From Alosa alosa (lineage: Eukaryota > Chordata > Actinopteri > Clupeiformes > Clupeidae), in assembly GCF_017589495.1 (NCBI RefSeq), contig NC_063198.1, positions 23,865,486 to 23,929,485 of the forward strand: DNA of 64,000 nucleotides, given 5' to 3'. Every line of letters starts with the position of its first letter. Position 1 is the stretch's first letter. Under the pieces are notes generated by a model that ran no database searches, had not been told where the DNA came from, and saw only the letters and a list, made by a program, of their open reading frames with translations. The translations under genes were made by a program, and so were the position numbers. This document shows, in pieces, positions 25,038 to 37,500 of this stretch.

Positions 25038-27472
25038 TCAGTTGTAATATCTTGAAGGGCCTTAGGAGAACAGAGAAAGGAAAAAGGTTTAAATAAATGA
25101 ACCGTCACTGTGACAATCTGAATGCATTGAGGGAGTATGTGTGGGTGGATATGCATGCTTATGTGACATTTACAAGTTTGCCAATGCATGCATGCATGTC
25201 TCTAAGCAAAAATGTGTGTCTTACCGCCCATGCCGCTGGAGTAACGGTCACTGCTGTTGGTGTAGCTCATCGGCCCAAGGGACGGCCCGGTGTGGTTTTG
25301 CCCTGAGGGGAGAAGAGCAAACATGGAAACTTGCAGTCTCTTCATTGCTCCAGTCTTGAGGTTGGCGTCAGTAACTCCCCATAGTCCCATTACAATAATT
25401 AGACAGACACACACACACACACACACACACACCAGGGCTGTACGGTGCTACAAATATGTAGCACATGCTACAAAAGAATCAGTCTGTGCTATGGATAATT
25501 TACCAGTTTAGCACCTCTGACATCTTATTCAAAATATTTTCTAGAGAGTAGGCTATACTAATGCTAGAGATTTTTGTAGATTGTGCTACAGAACTATGAA
25601 CCTCTGTAGCACCAGTGCTATAAGCAAAAAGTTAACATACAGCCCTGCAAACAAACGCACAGTGTCTGTCAAGTTACTAGTTACTAACATATATAGAATG
25701 ACAAGTTACTTACTGGTGACATACTACGGAGCCGATACTCCATCAGTACATCTGTGAGCTTCTGAGTAACCTTCAGAACGATCTGGGCATCGCTCTCACT
25801 CTCGATACGGAAAGAGTCCTACGACACACATCCAACACAAAGAGCATTAGCACAGCCAAGTTATCCGATTACGTTCAGTTCTACTTAGCAGTGATTTCTA
25901 TACTCAGAAAACTAAGGGAGAACATCACACACTGTATACAGATGATTGGCAAATCGCAGTGTGGTCAGCTGAATGGTCATGTTTCCGAGGAATTATAGTA
26001 CATCCTGGTAGTTAAGCATGTGAATTTTTGCCTTCATTATAGCTACTTTGGCACCCCCTGCTGGAGTAATTAGGTATGGTGCTGTGATCTAGACTGCAGG
26101 GTCATTAAATATTTGAGCAATGTGGCTCCAATGCTGCAAGATTACAAGATACAAGGTTGTAAGATTAGAAATAGTGAGTATGATGTGGCGTGGGTGTGGC
26201 GTGCACATACCAGGTATTTGAGCAGCGTGGGGCGGGAATACTGTTCCCCTCCTTCATGCCGGTCCTCATCATGGGGTCGCTGAGATCAGTGCCCTGGCCG
26301 CCACGGAAGTCGTTTATGTAGGAGGACCTGTCCAAACCCTCGCCGGGAAGCCGCATGCCAAAGCCATCAGACGTTGGTCGCATGGTGCTGCCGGCCGAGT
26401 ACCGCCGCATGCCCATGTCCATGTCCGACCCCCGCGGACTCATGTGCAGGTCAAGCGTGTCTCGAAGTCCCGCATGCCCGCGCATATCCGCCAGGTCACG
26501 CCCTATCGAGCCCGTCCACGCGGCAAAATCAGGCATGCCTCCACCAGGCGGGGAAGTCGCCCGTACCCATACAGACCTGAGAGAGACAGTCAGGGATGAG
26601 ATGAATTAGCAGAGTTGAGATGTATTGACAACCATTTTGAGGAGAGGATCTGGTCTCTGGAAGAATCTGTTCCTCAAAATGGCAAAATAGTTTGCAACAG
26701 AGGCTAGTTAACACAAGGTTCTGGAAAGCTTGGTTTTGCCTTCACCACCTTACCTGACCCTGAAACAAAGCAAACTTAGGCTTCCCAAAGCAAAGTTCTC
26801 AACTGGTTTCCCTCTGACAAAAGTAGTTTTTAGCTCATAAAACAATGTATTCAGTAAATGGGCCACTTGCAGCTGCAACACAATGTCAGTTGACTGATAC
26901 GGCAAATATGCATTAATTTGCTCAGAATTCACAAAAGTGTGTCAGATGATGCATAACGGGACTGATGCACACAAATGCAGATCAATCGTTCTGCCTGTAA
27001 CCTTTTAAAAATGTTTGTGGTAAGTTCACTACACAGGAGTGAGGGTGGTTTCACAGCTACACAACATTAATTTCTTGACCCCAGCCCAGAGCAGTAAGGT
27101 AACTGGGGCATAGGTTGCCTTGCTTATAGTGCTACAGGGCAATTCCACGGAAAATTGACTTTGTCACATCCATAATAAACGCCAGTGAAATGCCTTGGCA
27201 TTTGTATGATGTGAATGGTAACATTCATTTTTTGTGCATTTTTTTCTCATGTACATTCTTCATCCAAAAATAGCAAATGCTCAAATTTCATGTAATTATT
27301 TACATCATACCATACCATCACATTTTATTGGCGTTATGGATGTTACAAAAAAGCCGTAGCCGACAGACAGCCCAGGTTGCCTTACCTGGTTGGGGTCGGG
27401 GGCCCAGTCCTGCTCTGTGGCCTCCTGGACCTGCTCCTATTGGGCTCTTGAAAAGCTTGGGTTTGGCTGAAT
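25038..27472 (-). pseudogene. Duplicated last five exons of the zinc-finger gene, frameshifted copy
   Basis: Exons in minus order: 27386-27472 (87 nt), 26211-26576 (366 nt), 25714-25818 (105 nt), 25225-25302 (78 nt) and 25038-25060 (ends ...PSRYYN, stop). Splice sites are kept. Against copy 2, the second exon is 4 nt longer and meets a stop early, and the fourth is 2 nt longer and also reads into a stop. The first exon here is 87 nt and keeps phase 1 at both ends, whereas copy 2 has 85 nt. There is no upstream half of the gene next to these exons, so as drawn they cannot make a protein on their own. This is either a decaying duplicate or a false duplication from unpolished long reads. Confidence 0.75.
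25433..25647. mobile_element. Small hAT-like MITE (CAGGGCTGTA...TACAGCCCTG), copy 1
   Basis: The ends CAGGGCTGTACGGTGCTAC and TAGCACCAGTGC...ACAGCCCTG are inverted repeats of hAT style. The interior is non-coding, with repeated GTAGCAC/GTGCTA words. It sits beside a (CA)n tract in an intron of the zinc-finger gene. The 8-bp flanks are not a clean match. Confidence 0.65.
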
Positions 27473-29453
27473 CTGGACAGACAGACACACACACCCTCTT
27501 AATCTTCTGTCTGTCTGTGTGTGTGTGTGTCTGTGTGTGTGTGTGTGTGTGTAATGTATGTAATGTATGTACCGTATTTTCCAGACTAAGTTGCCCAGTC
27601 AAAATAGCGTCATGAAGAGGAAAAAACAGTCACACCGGACTATAAGCCGCATTTATTTAGAAATTTATTTCACAAAATCAACGACCAAGAACAGACATTA
27701 ATCTTGAAAGGCAAGTTCTTCAACTACACAATAGCATACAGACTAGGTGGCCTGTAGGTATGTTAACGTAACAGATATTCAGCTACACTATTTAGCCAGC
27801 TTGATGTTGGTTAGCTTGGTGAAAAGGAAATTAAATGTCAGTTCCTGGTTGCACAGTTTGTTGTGATAATGTCTCCTTTCTGCCAGATGTGGAATATTCC
27901 TACGATAACTACACGTTTGTTTACTTACCCTCATTTGAACTGCCGCCGTCCTTTGCTGTGTAATTTGTTAGCTAGATGTTAGCGATTAGCAAAATACTAG
28001 CGGTTGACTGTGTTGAACACTGGAAGTGCCTGGGAAGCTGAATAGGCTACATATAAAAAGTACATATACTATTCACCTTATTCAGCCCGACCATTTTTTT
28101 AAATTTCACGTCGTCTTTAAACTTCCGGTCGGCTAGCTACGTCTAGTTAGCTTCATTGGGATAACACGGCAGAAGAGGATAGAGAGGCTAACTTACAGAA
28201 CAGCCGCTCCAAAGTCAGTTTTTTCCTAACTTCAGATAGGAAAGCCGTATAACAGAAATGTCTTAAGTCACCAAAATCCTAAATAAACGTTCCTAACTTT
28301 AGGATGACCCTGCTTAATCGGAAGTTCGGAGACAATGTGGGCAAAGCTAGCGCCCCCATGTTTGCGCTCGGAATAAGGTGAATAGAGCATCACAGTCCCG
28401 CCCACAGGAGTTTCCGGAAGTAATTCCGGAATGCAATTTTTCCATTGACAATTCGGGTATAAGCCATAAAAACTTAACTGCACATGGTAGACTCAAAACC
28501 ATGCCCATGATAACTAAACATGGCACAATTTTCTCTGTTAAAGTTGAAAACTACATTTATGTCAAATGGCTCAGAAACTGTAAAAGGAAGTTAGGTCAAA
28601 AGTACCTGACCACTACCACCACCACACACACAACCCTCCTCCCTCTGTCTTACTGGCACTGTTTGCTCTCCTGTCGCAAAATCTAAACAGAAGCATTGTT
28701 GTAACCAGGTTTATTTTTGATCAGACCATCAGTAAACATAAATAAATCTGAGATATAAAGACATATTCATGTGTTGTGGTTTATATTTTCTCTATATCAT
28801 GTCCAGGTTTGCAATATTATTTACTGCATAGCACCTGTTGAGGGTATCATAGTAATCATTACAATAGAAAATACAGTTAATTACAGCCAATGAAGAGCTA
28901 ACTCAAAATATGCAATATATGAAAATCCAGGACAGAACTGCGTGCAAAATGAGTAAGTACAGCTCCCGTTAACAGTGAAACAATCTGACATACTGCTATT
29001 CTGCAGCAGGTGTTAAAACACAGTAGATTACCTTCCAGAGTAGTGTGATACCTTATACAAGTAGCAAGATGATCTGAACCCATCCCACCATTACATCGAG
29101 TAACTCCTTCCAGTGGTCCACCTATGCCGAGAGCTTATCTTGGGTGACATCTCCTGGTGACAGACTGTAGTACATTCCAAAGGGAAAAAACAACATTTTG
29201 TCTGTCTTTGTGTGTCTATCGGTATTACCTTAACAAAAAAGACTGGTCCAATTAATTTCAAATCTTCATACAAGGCAGAGGGTCACCTTATCTAAGTCCT
29301 CCAACATGATGATAAGGACAAGGGTCTGCAGTTGCTTGATGGCTTTTGTTTGGGCACTATGGTTGCTACAGTACATGTACTGTCTGAATTGAACAGCAAT
29401 CCCAGATGTCCATCTAGGCTTCTGACTTCCATCTAAATGCTTTTAATTCACTT

Positions 29454-30080
29454 GACATTTTCCTTGTCCTTGTACTTCTAGAGCTTAGTACGGCCTTTGA
29501 CACAATTGATCCCAACATACTGTTCGATAGACTGAGGCATTGGGAGGAAATATCTGGTACGGCCTTAAAATAGTTTTCATCATATCTGATGTCCTCAGAC
29601 ACTGTACGCTGACGCTGAATTCACTTAACGACTATCATTGAGAGGTCAAAAAAGGGCTGTCAAAAATTTTCTACAGCTAAATCTGACAATCTTATGATAA
29701 GGTTCCAGTACATGGTAAAACAAATTCCGCATTCTATGGGTTCCCTAGATTGCATCAAACCTGTCACAAAGTATCTTAGCATCTAGTTTGACAGTAATCT
29801 AAGTTTTGAGAAAAACATCACAAATCTTGTACGATCTTAGAAATATTTCCAAAATAAAACCTCTCGTATTGCTTAAAAACACAGAGACTTTTTTGCATGC
29901 CTTTATCACATCACACCTGGATTTCCTGGAAGTCTTTTTACCTGCCTAAACTACAAATCCATACATTGACTTCAAACTGTTCAGAACTCAGCTAGGTTTT
30001 TAACTAAACTAAGAGGTGTGAGCACATCACTCCTGTTTAAGCCTCTCTAAAACCTGAGGAAATCAGGTTAGCTGAATCTC
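29454..30080 (+). mobile_element. Degenerate LINE reverse-transcriptase relic (copy 2)
   Basis: Same relic as at 22930-23560, carried by the second duplication copy. The RT motif region is at about 29470-29580. Confidence 0.7.
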
Positions 30081-31267
30081 GATGTCCCCTCTAAGGTCTA
30101 ACGCCTATTTTATGCTTCTGCGTCGAATTGATGGCGAAGCCTTGAATGCTCGGACATCAGTTGATAAAAGATTGAGTTTGAGAGGCTGCGAGGGTTAAGC
30201 ACCCGAGACATGTCGTTAAATTGACAACACTAAAAACATGTCATAAACAAGTTTACGTTTTATTGCAGTTGTTTACTGATGTTTTTTCCCCCCAAGCTTC
30301 AAGCCTCCCTTTGGGTAACCCTGTGTTTCACATCACATACTTGTTACTTGTTTTGCCTTTAGTCCTGCACCCAGTTTCAAATTTAGGATGTGCGTGCTTT
30401 AACTGCACCTCACACCACAAAGCCATCAACTGTTGATAATTCCCTTGGGTAAAGTCTGCATAAATGCCGACTTGTGGGAAGGGCACAGAAAGAGTGTGGG
30501 CGATCTCTCATGCGCTCCACAATTTCAGTGGGACAGCCTAAAGTGTCTAGGTCACCAGAAACACACACACACACACATTAAGCAGTATGACACTGAATAC
30601 CCTGACCAAGCAGTCATCACGATTTTCTGCCCTGAAACGGATTTGGACTTTAATTCACAAATTTGGTCGATATTCAGGTGTGAGGTGATAAAAGGCATGC
30701 AAAAAAGTCTGTGTCTGTTTTTAAATACGAGAGATGTTATTTCGGAAATATTTCTAAGTTGATGAAACATGATTGTCCAAGATTTGTGATGTTTTGCTCT
30801 AAACTTAGCGTCTAGTTTGACAGTAATCTATAGATTCTTTGTGACCGGTTTGATACAATCTAGGGAACCTGTAGAATGCAGAATTTGCTTTGCCATGTAC
30901 TGATCCTTATCATAAGGATCTCGGTTTTGTCCGATTTAGCTGAAGAAAATATTTGACATCACAATGGCAGTCGTGAAACTTTGTTTCTAAATTCAGTAGT
31001 GATTCAACAGCCAATCAAAAAATCCATTATAGTCTTCACAATTATATGATTTTGATCAATCTAGTACCTGCAGTTATTCAAAAGACAAAAGGGTGGCGTA
31101 ATTAACTTCTAGATCCTCTAGACGGATCTATTACAGTAGCTTCCCATTCAGGTTGCCCGACCTGGGGTGCGTTTCCCCTGGTGAAGTTTGTGAGCGGTTG
31201 TGTTGATAAAGCACAAGAGACTCAAGAAGAATCACAGAGGGGGCAAACTGAAAGCTGAGCTTAAACT

Positions 31268-31273
31268 TTTATT
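31268..31273 (-). terminator. Poly(A) signal of the zinc-finger gene, copy 2
   Basis: Minus-strand AATAAA lies about 280 bases past the stop codon at 31555-31557. Confidence 0.5.
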
Positions 31274-31554
31274 CTGCAAAGTAGAAAACTTGACCATGCA
31301 CACAAGACACTGTTCCAAAATAATGGAGGTTCTCTCATTTTTTGCAACAAAAATATTTCCAATACCACCCTTCTCTCTAAAACACTCACTCACAATAATT
31401 CAAACTAAAGGAAGGCTGATTTTTCCAGACATTTACATGTAAAGTATAACTATCAACACAATGTTTGGTCCAACAGACTGAGCCTATCAGCAGCCAATTG
31501 CATCAGTGGAGAACTTGAGGGATGAACAACTCTTGTCTGGTACCCACAACCTCC

Positions 31555-34500
31555 TCAGTTGTAATATCTTGAAGGGCCTTAGGAGAACAGAGAAAGGAAA
31601 AGGTTTAAATAAATGAACCGTCACTGTGACAATACGAATGCATTGAGGAGTATGTGTGGGTGGATATGCATGCTTATGTGACATTTACAAGTTTGCCAAT
31701 GCATGCATGCATGTCTCTAAGCAAAAATGTGTGTCTTACCGCCCATGCCGCTGGAGTAACGGTCACTGCTGTTGGTGTAGCTCATCGGCCCAAGGGACGG
31801 CGGTGTGGTTTTGCCCTGAGGGGGAGAAGAGCAAACATGGAAACTTGCAGTCTCTTCATTGCTCCAGTCTTGAGGTTGACGTCAGTAACTCCCCCATAGT
31901 CCCATTACAATAATTAGACAGACACACACACACACACACACACACACCAGGGCTGTACGGTGCTACAAATATGTAGCACATGCTACAAAAGAATCAGTCT
32001 GTGCTATGGATAATTTACCAGTTTAGCACCTCTGACATCTTATTCAAAATATTTTCTAGAGAGTAGGCTATACTAATGCTAGAGATTTTGTAGATTGTGC
32101 TACAGAACTATGAACCTCTGTAGCACCAGTGCTATAAGCAAAAAGTTAACATACAGCCCTGCAAACAAACGCACAGTGTCTGTCAAGTTACTAGTTACTA
32201 ACATATATAGAATGACAAGTTACTTACTGGTGACATACTACGGAGCCGATACTCCATCAGTACATCTGTGAGCTTCTGAGTAACCTTCAGAACGATCTGG
32301 GCATCGCTCTCACTCTCGATACGGAAAGAGTCCTACGACACACATCCAACACAAAGAGCATTAGCACAGCCAAGTTATCCGATTACGTTCAGTTCTACTT
32401 AGCAGTGATTTCTATACTCAGAAAACTAAGGGAGAACATCACACACTGTATACAGATGATTGGCAAATCGCAGTGTGGTCAGCTGAATGGTCATGTTTCC
32501 GAGGAATTATAGTACATCCTGGTAGTTAAGCATGTGAATTTTTGCCTTCATTATAGCTACTTTGGCACCCCCTGCTGGAGTAATTAGGTATGGTGCTGTG
32601 ATCTAGACTGCAGGGTCATTAAATATTTGAGCAATGTGGCTCCAATGCTGCAAGATTACAAGATACAAGGTTGTAAGATTAGAAATAGTGAGTATGATGT
32701 GAGCGTGGGTGTGAGCGTGCACATACCAGGTATTTGAGCAGCGTGGCGGGAATACTGTTCCCCTCCTTCATGCCGGTCCTCATCATGGGGTCGCTGAGAT
32801 CAGTGCCCTGGCCGCCACGGAAGTCGTTTATGTAGGAGGACCTGTCCAAACCCTCGCCGGGAAGCCGCATGCCAAAGCCATCAGACGTTGGTCGCATGGT
32901 GCTGCCGGCCGAGTACCGCCGCATGCCCATGTCCATGTCCGACCCCCGCGGACTCATGTGCAGGTCAAGCGTGTCTCGGAAGTCCCGCATGCCACGCATA
33001 TCCGCCAGGTCACGCCTATCGAGCCCGTCACGCACGGCAAAATCAGGCATGCCTCCACCAGACGGGAAGTCGCCGTACCCATACAGACCTGAGAGAGACA
33101 GTCAGGGATGAGATGAATTAGCAGAGTTGAGATGTATTGACAACCATTTTGAGGAGAGGATCTGGTCTCTGGAAGAATCTGTTCCTCAAAATGGCAAAAT
33201 AGTTTGCAACAGAGGCTAGTTAACACAAGGTTCTGGAAAGCTTCGGTTTTGCCTTCACCACCTTACCTGACCCTGAAACAAAGCAAACTTAGGCTTCCCA
33301 AAGCAAAGTTCTCAACTGGTTTCCCTCTGACAAAAAGTAGTTTTTTAGCTCATAAAACAATGTATTCAGTAAATGGGCCACTTGCAGCTGCAACACAATG
33401 TCAGTTGACTGATACCGGCAAATATGCATTAATTTGCTCAGAATTCACAAAAAGTGTGTCAGATGATGCATAACGGGACTGATGCACACAAATGCAGATC
33501 CAATCGTTCTGCCTGTAACCTTTTAAAAAATGTTTGTGGTAAGTTCACTACACAGGAGTGAGGTGGTTTACGCTACACAACATTAATTTCTTGACCCCAG
33601 CCCAGAGCAGTAAGGTAACTGGGGCATAGGTTGCCTTGCTTATAGTGCTACAGGGCAATTCCACGGAAAATTGACTTTGTCACATCCATAATAAACGCCA
33701 GTGAAATGCCTTGGCATTTGTATGATGTGAATGGTAACATTCATTTTTTGTGCATTTTTTTCTCATGTACATTCTTCATCCAAAAATAGCAAATGCTCAA
33801 ATTTCATGTAATTATTTACATCATACCATACCATCACATTTTATTGGCGTTATGGATGTTACAAAAAAAACAGTAGTCGACAGACAGCCCAGGTTGCCTT
33901 ACCTGGTTGGGGTCGGGGCCCAGTCCTGCTCTGTGGCCTCCTGGACCTGCACCCTTGGGCTCTTGAAAAGCTTGGGTTTGGCTGAATCTGGACAGACAGA
34001 CACACACACCCTCTTAATCTTCTGTCTGTCTGTGTGTGTGTCTGTCTGTGTGTGTATATATGTGTGTAATGTATGTAATGTATGTACCGTATTTTCCAGA
34101 CTAAGTTGCCCAGTCAAAATAAGCGTCATGAAGAGGAAAAAACAGTCACACCGGACTATAAGCCGCATTTATTTAGAAATTTATTTCACAAAATCAACGA
34201 CCAAGAACAGACATTAATCTTGAAAGGCAAGTTCTTCAACTACACAATAGCATACAGACTAGGTGGCCTGTAGGTATGTTAACGTAACAGATATTCAGCT
34301 ACACTATTTAGCCAGCTTGATGTTGGTTAGCTTGGTGAAAAGGAAATTAAATGTCAGTTCCTGGTTGCACAGTTTGTTGTGATAATGTCTCCTTTCTGCC
34401 AGATGTGGAATATTCCTCACGATAACTACACGCTTGTTTACTTACCCTCATTTGAACTGCCGCCGTCCTTTGCTGTGTAATTTGTTAGCTAGATGTTAGC

Positions 34501-37500
34501 GATTAGCAAAATACTAGCGGTTGACTGTGTTGAACACTGGAAGTGCCTGGGAAGCTGAATAGGCTACATATAAAAAGTACATATACTATTCACCTTATTC
34601 AGCCCGACCATTTTTTTAAATTTCACGTCGTCTTTAAACTTCCGGTCGGCTAGCTACGTCTAGTTAGCTTCATTGGGATAACACGGCAGAAGAGGATAGA
34701 GAGCTAACTTACAGAACAGCCGCTCCAAAGTCAGTTTTTCCTAACTTCAGATAGGAAAGCCGATAACAGAAATGTCTTAAGTCACCAAAATCCTAAATAA
34801 ACGCGTTCTAACTTTAGGATGACCCTGCTTAATCGGAAGTTCGAGACAATGTGGGCAAAGCTAGCCCCCATGTTTGCGCTGAATAAGGTGAATAGAGCAT
34901 CACAGTCCATACACAGGAGTTTCCGGAAGTAATTCCGGAATGCAATTTTTCCATTGACAATTCGGGTATAAGCCATAAAAACTTAACTGCACATGGTAGA
35001 CTCAAAACCAGCTACGGCTGTACTAAGCGATTGTGTATGCTCATATAGACACCAAAAGTTCACGGGGCACTAACCTCGTTTTGAGATAAATGTATTTTAT
35101 TCGCGATGTCTTGGATAAGTACTTCATTACCCACAATCCTGAACAATCCCACATACCCACAGTGATGCCTCTGATTGGTGGAAAGGCCGTTAAGGTCATA
35201 GTTTGAAACTTTATCAGCGAAAATTATTGACAAAGATGGCGAAAATCTTAATGTGAATAAAAACTTTCTAGACGAACATTGGTACTTGTATCAACAAGGA
35301 TTGTGGTTTATATATCACATGAACTTCAGTCAGGGCCAATACACCATCAAATAGAACACTGCAAATGCTAGTTTGAACACTTAACTTTTCAGGTAGCCGA
35401 TAGGCTAATCATTAGCCTTTCAGACATTAGAATGTCATTATAATGCTGCTAACATTAGCCTACATGTTGCAATACAGGTATGAAATATATTATGTTTTAG
35501 TGACCTTGTTGTTTCTATGAACATGAATGGTTGTTTATATGAAACATCAACTTAGTCAAGGCATAAAAAGCCCTGTATATCCCCATTAAGAACTTAAACC
35601 TTTGAACTAGCTAGCTAGCTGATAGCAAAGCTGGATGCTACCACCGGGTAGACACTGCAGTAAAATGGTTAGCAAACAGTCCATGCCCCCGTGAATATTT
35701 CAGTTTCAAGGACGAAATCAAGAGTGTCCAGAGGGGTAAAAACCAGTTTAAATCGGGTCACATTACTGACTGTTGTGTGTCAAGGGTCAGCTTGTGGGTT
35801 TTGTATGGGCCAGCATGAGGGACAAGACCCATCAAACCTACTAAGTTGTGTGGTGAGTTTTGCAGGGAGGTTGGTAATGCTAGTTAACATTAGCTAGGCT
35901 ACTGTAGCCTTTATACTGTACGAGCCATATCAATCATTAACCTAGAAATACTTCTAAGTACATTTAATGAACATTTTGTGTAATAATTCACAGCAAGTTA
36001 ATAAACTGAATATGGTGGTCCAGACCATGCACCGGTCCATGCATCTGGATGGCAGTCAGATACGAAGCACTGCACAATGTTGCTATGGGATGGGTTTATG
36101 GGATGAGTAGTTCCTTCGCTCGGAAATGAAAATACGTACACAGTCTTGTACCTTTGACTTTTTTTGGACTTTCTTTTTTTTTTTTTCGAAATGATATGTT
36201 GTATGCTTATGAGTTACGCCGTAGCTGATTAGCCTAAGACATGCTCTAAAACTCTTTAGATACGGATTTCTCCAAAACGTCAATGAGAGAAATGAATGGG
36301 AAATTTACTTCCGGAAACTAAGCTCTCTCGGAGGAGGGGCGGGACTGTGATGCTCTATAGAGCTGCACAGTCCTGCCCACAGCCAAAATGCGGTTAGGTG
36401 CCATATGTAAGATTCCCATTCATTTGTCCCATTGACGTTTGGAAAAATCCGTATCTAAAGAGTTTTACAGCATGTCTTAGGCTAACCAGCTACGGCATAA
36501 CTCATAAGCATACAACATATCATTAAGAGTGAAAAAACGAGAAAATCCAAAAAAAGTCAAAAGGTACAAGACTGTGTACATATTTTCATTTCAGAGCGAA
36601 GGAACTACTCATCCCATAAACCACCGCGCCTCACTGAATAATATAGGCAAAATCGGCGTGATTTATTTTGCCATTTTCAACCGGCAACAGCACGCGAACC
36701 CTTTCCTCCAAACAGTGATTTTTATATAGTGAATGTGCAGTTAATAGCAGTTATTTCATGAGTAATCGTGTAAATAATAGTGTTTTGATATTGAATTTTA
36801 TATTTATCATCGTGTATTTTATATCGTGTGTGTGTGAACGCGGTTAACGTTAACGGCAGTGCTTCATAACGTTACCTGACTTATCCTATGCGGTCATCAC
36901 TGCTGTCATCACTGCTCAGTCGGGCTGATGCATGGACTGGAGCATGGTCTGCTCTTGGACCACCATATTCAGTTTATTCATTTGCCGTGAATTATTACAC
37001 AAAATGTTCATTAAATGCATGAAGTATTCCTAGGTTAATGATTGATATGAATCATACAGTATGAAGGCTACAGTAGCCTAGCTAATGTTAACTAGCACTG
37101 CTAGCAGCATTAACGTTACCAACCTCCCTGCTTAACTCACCACAACTTTGTAGGTCCTGGCCCTTACAAAACCCACAAACTGACTCTCGGACACAGAACA
37201 GTCAATAATGTGACCCGATTTAAAGTGCCTTTTTACCCCTTTGGACACTCACTAAAACATAATATATTTCATACCTGTGTTGCAGCATGTAGGCTAAGCT
37301 GCATTATGTAATGACATACAATGTCGGAAATGCTAAAGGTTAGCCTGTCGGCTACCTGGAAAGTTTGAGTGTTTAAACTAACATTTACAGTGGTCTATTT
37401 GATAGTGTATTGGCCCTGACTAAGTTCGTGTGATGTATAAACCCCAATCCTTGTTGATACAAGTACCAATATTCGTCAAGAAAGTTTTTAATCATATTAA

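Larger units (their letters stand above)
21978..28501. repeat. 6.5-kb tandem duplication, copy 1
   Basis: From TGCCCATGATAACTAAACAT onward this segment is repeated from 28502, at near identity. It starts about 300 bases after the keratin stop codon and ends 119 bases into a TIR element (the partial element begins at 28383). Contents in order: keratin 3'UTR end, LINE relics, zinc-finger gene last exons (on the minus strand), a hAT-like MITE and the left end of another DNA transposon. Differences from copy 2 are mostly one- and two-base indels, often in homopolymers, with fewer substitutions. Confidence 0.95.
28502..35010. repeat. 6.5-kb tandem duplication, copy 2
   Basis: Near-identical repeat of 21978-28501, in direct orientation and directly abutting. 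Beyond 35010 the sequence continues into the rest of a TIR element, so copy 2 is the one joined to the upstream half of the zinc-finger gene. Confidence 0.95.
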
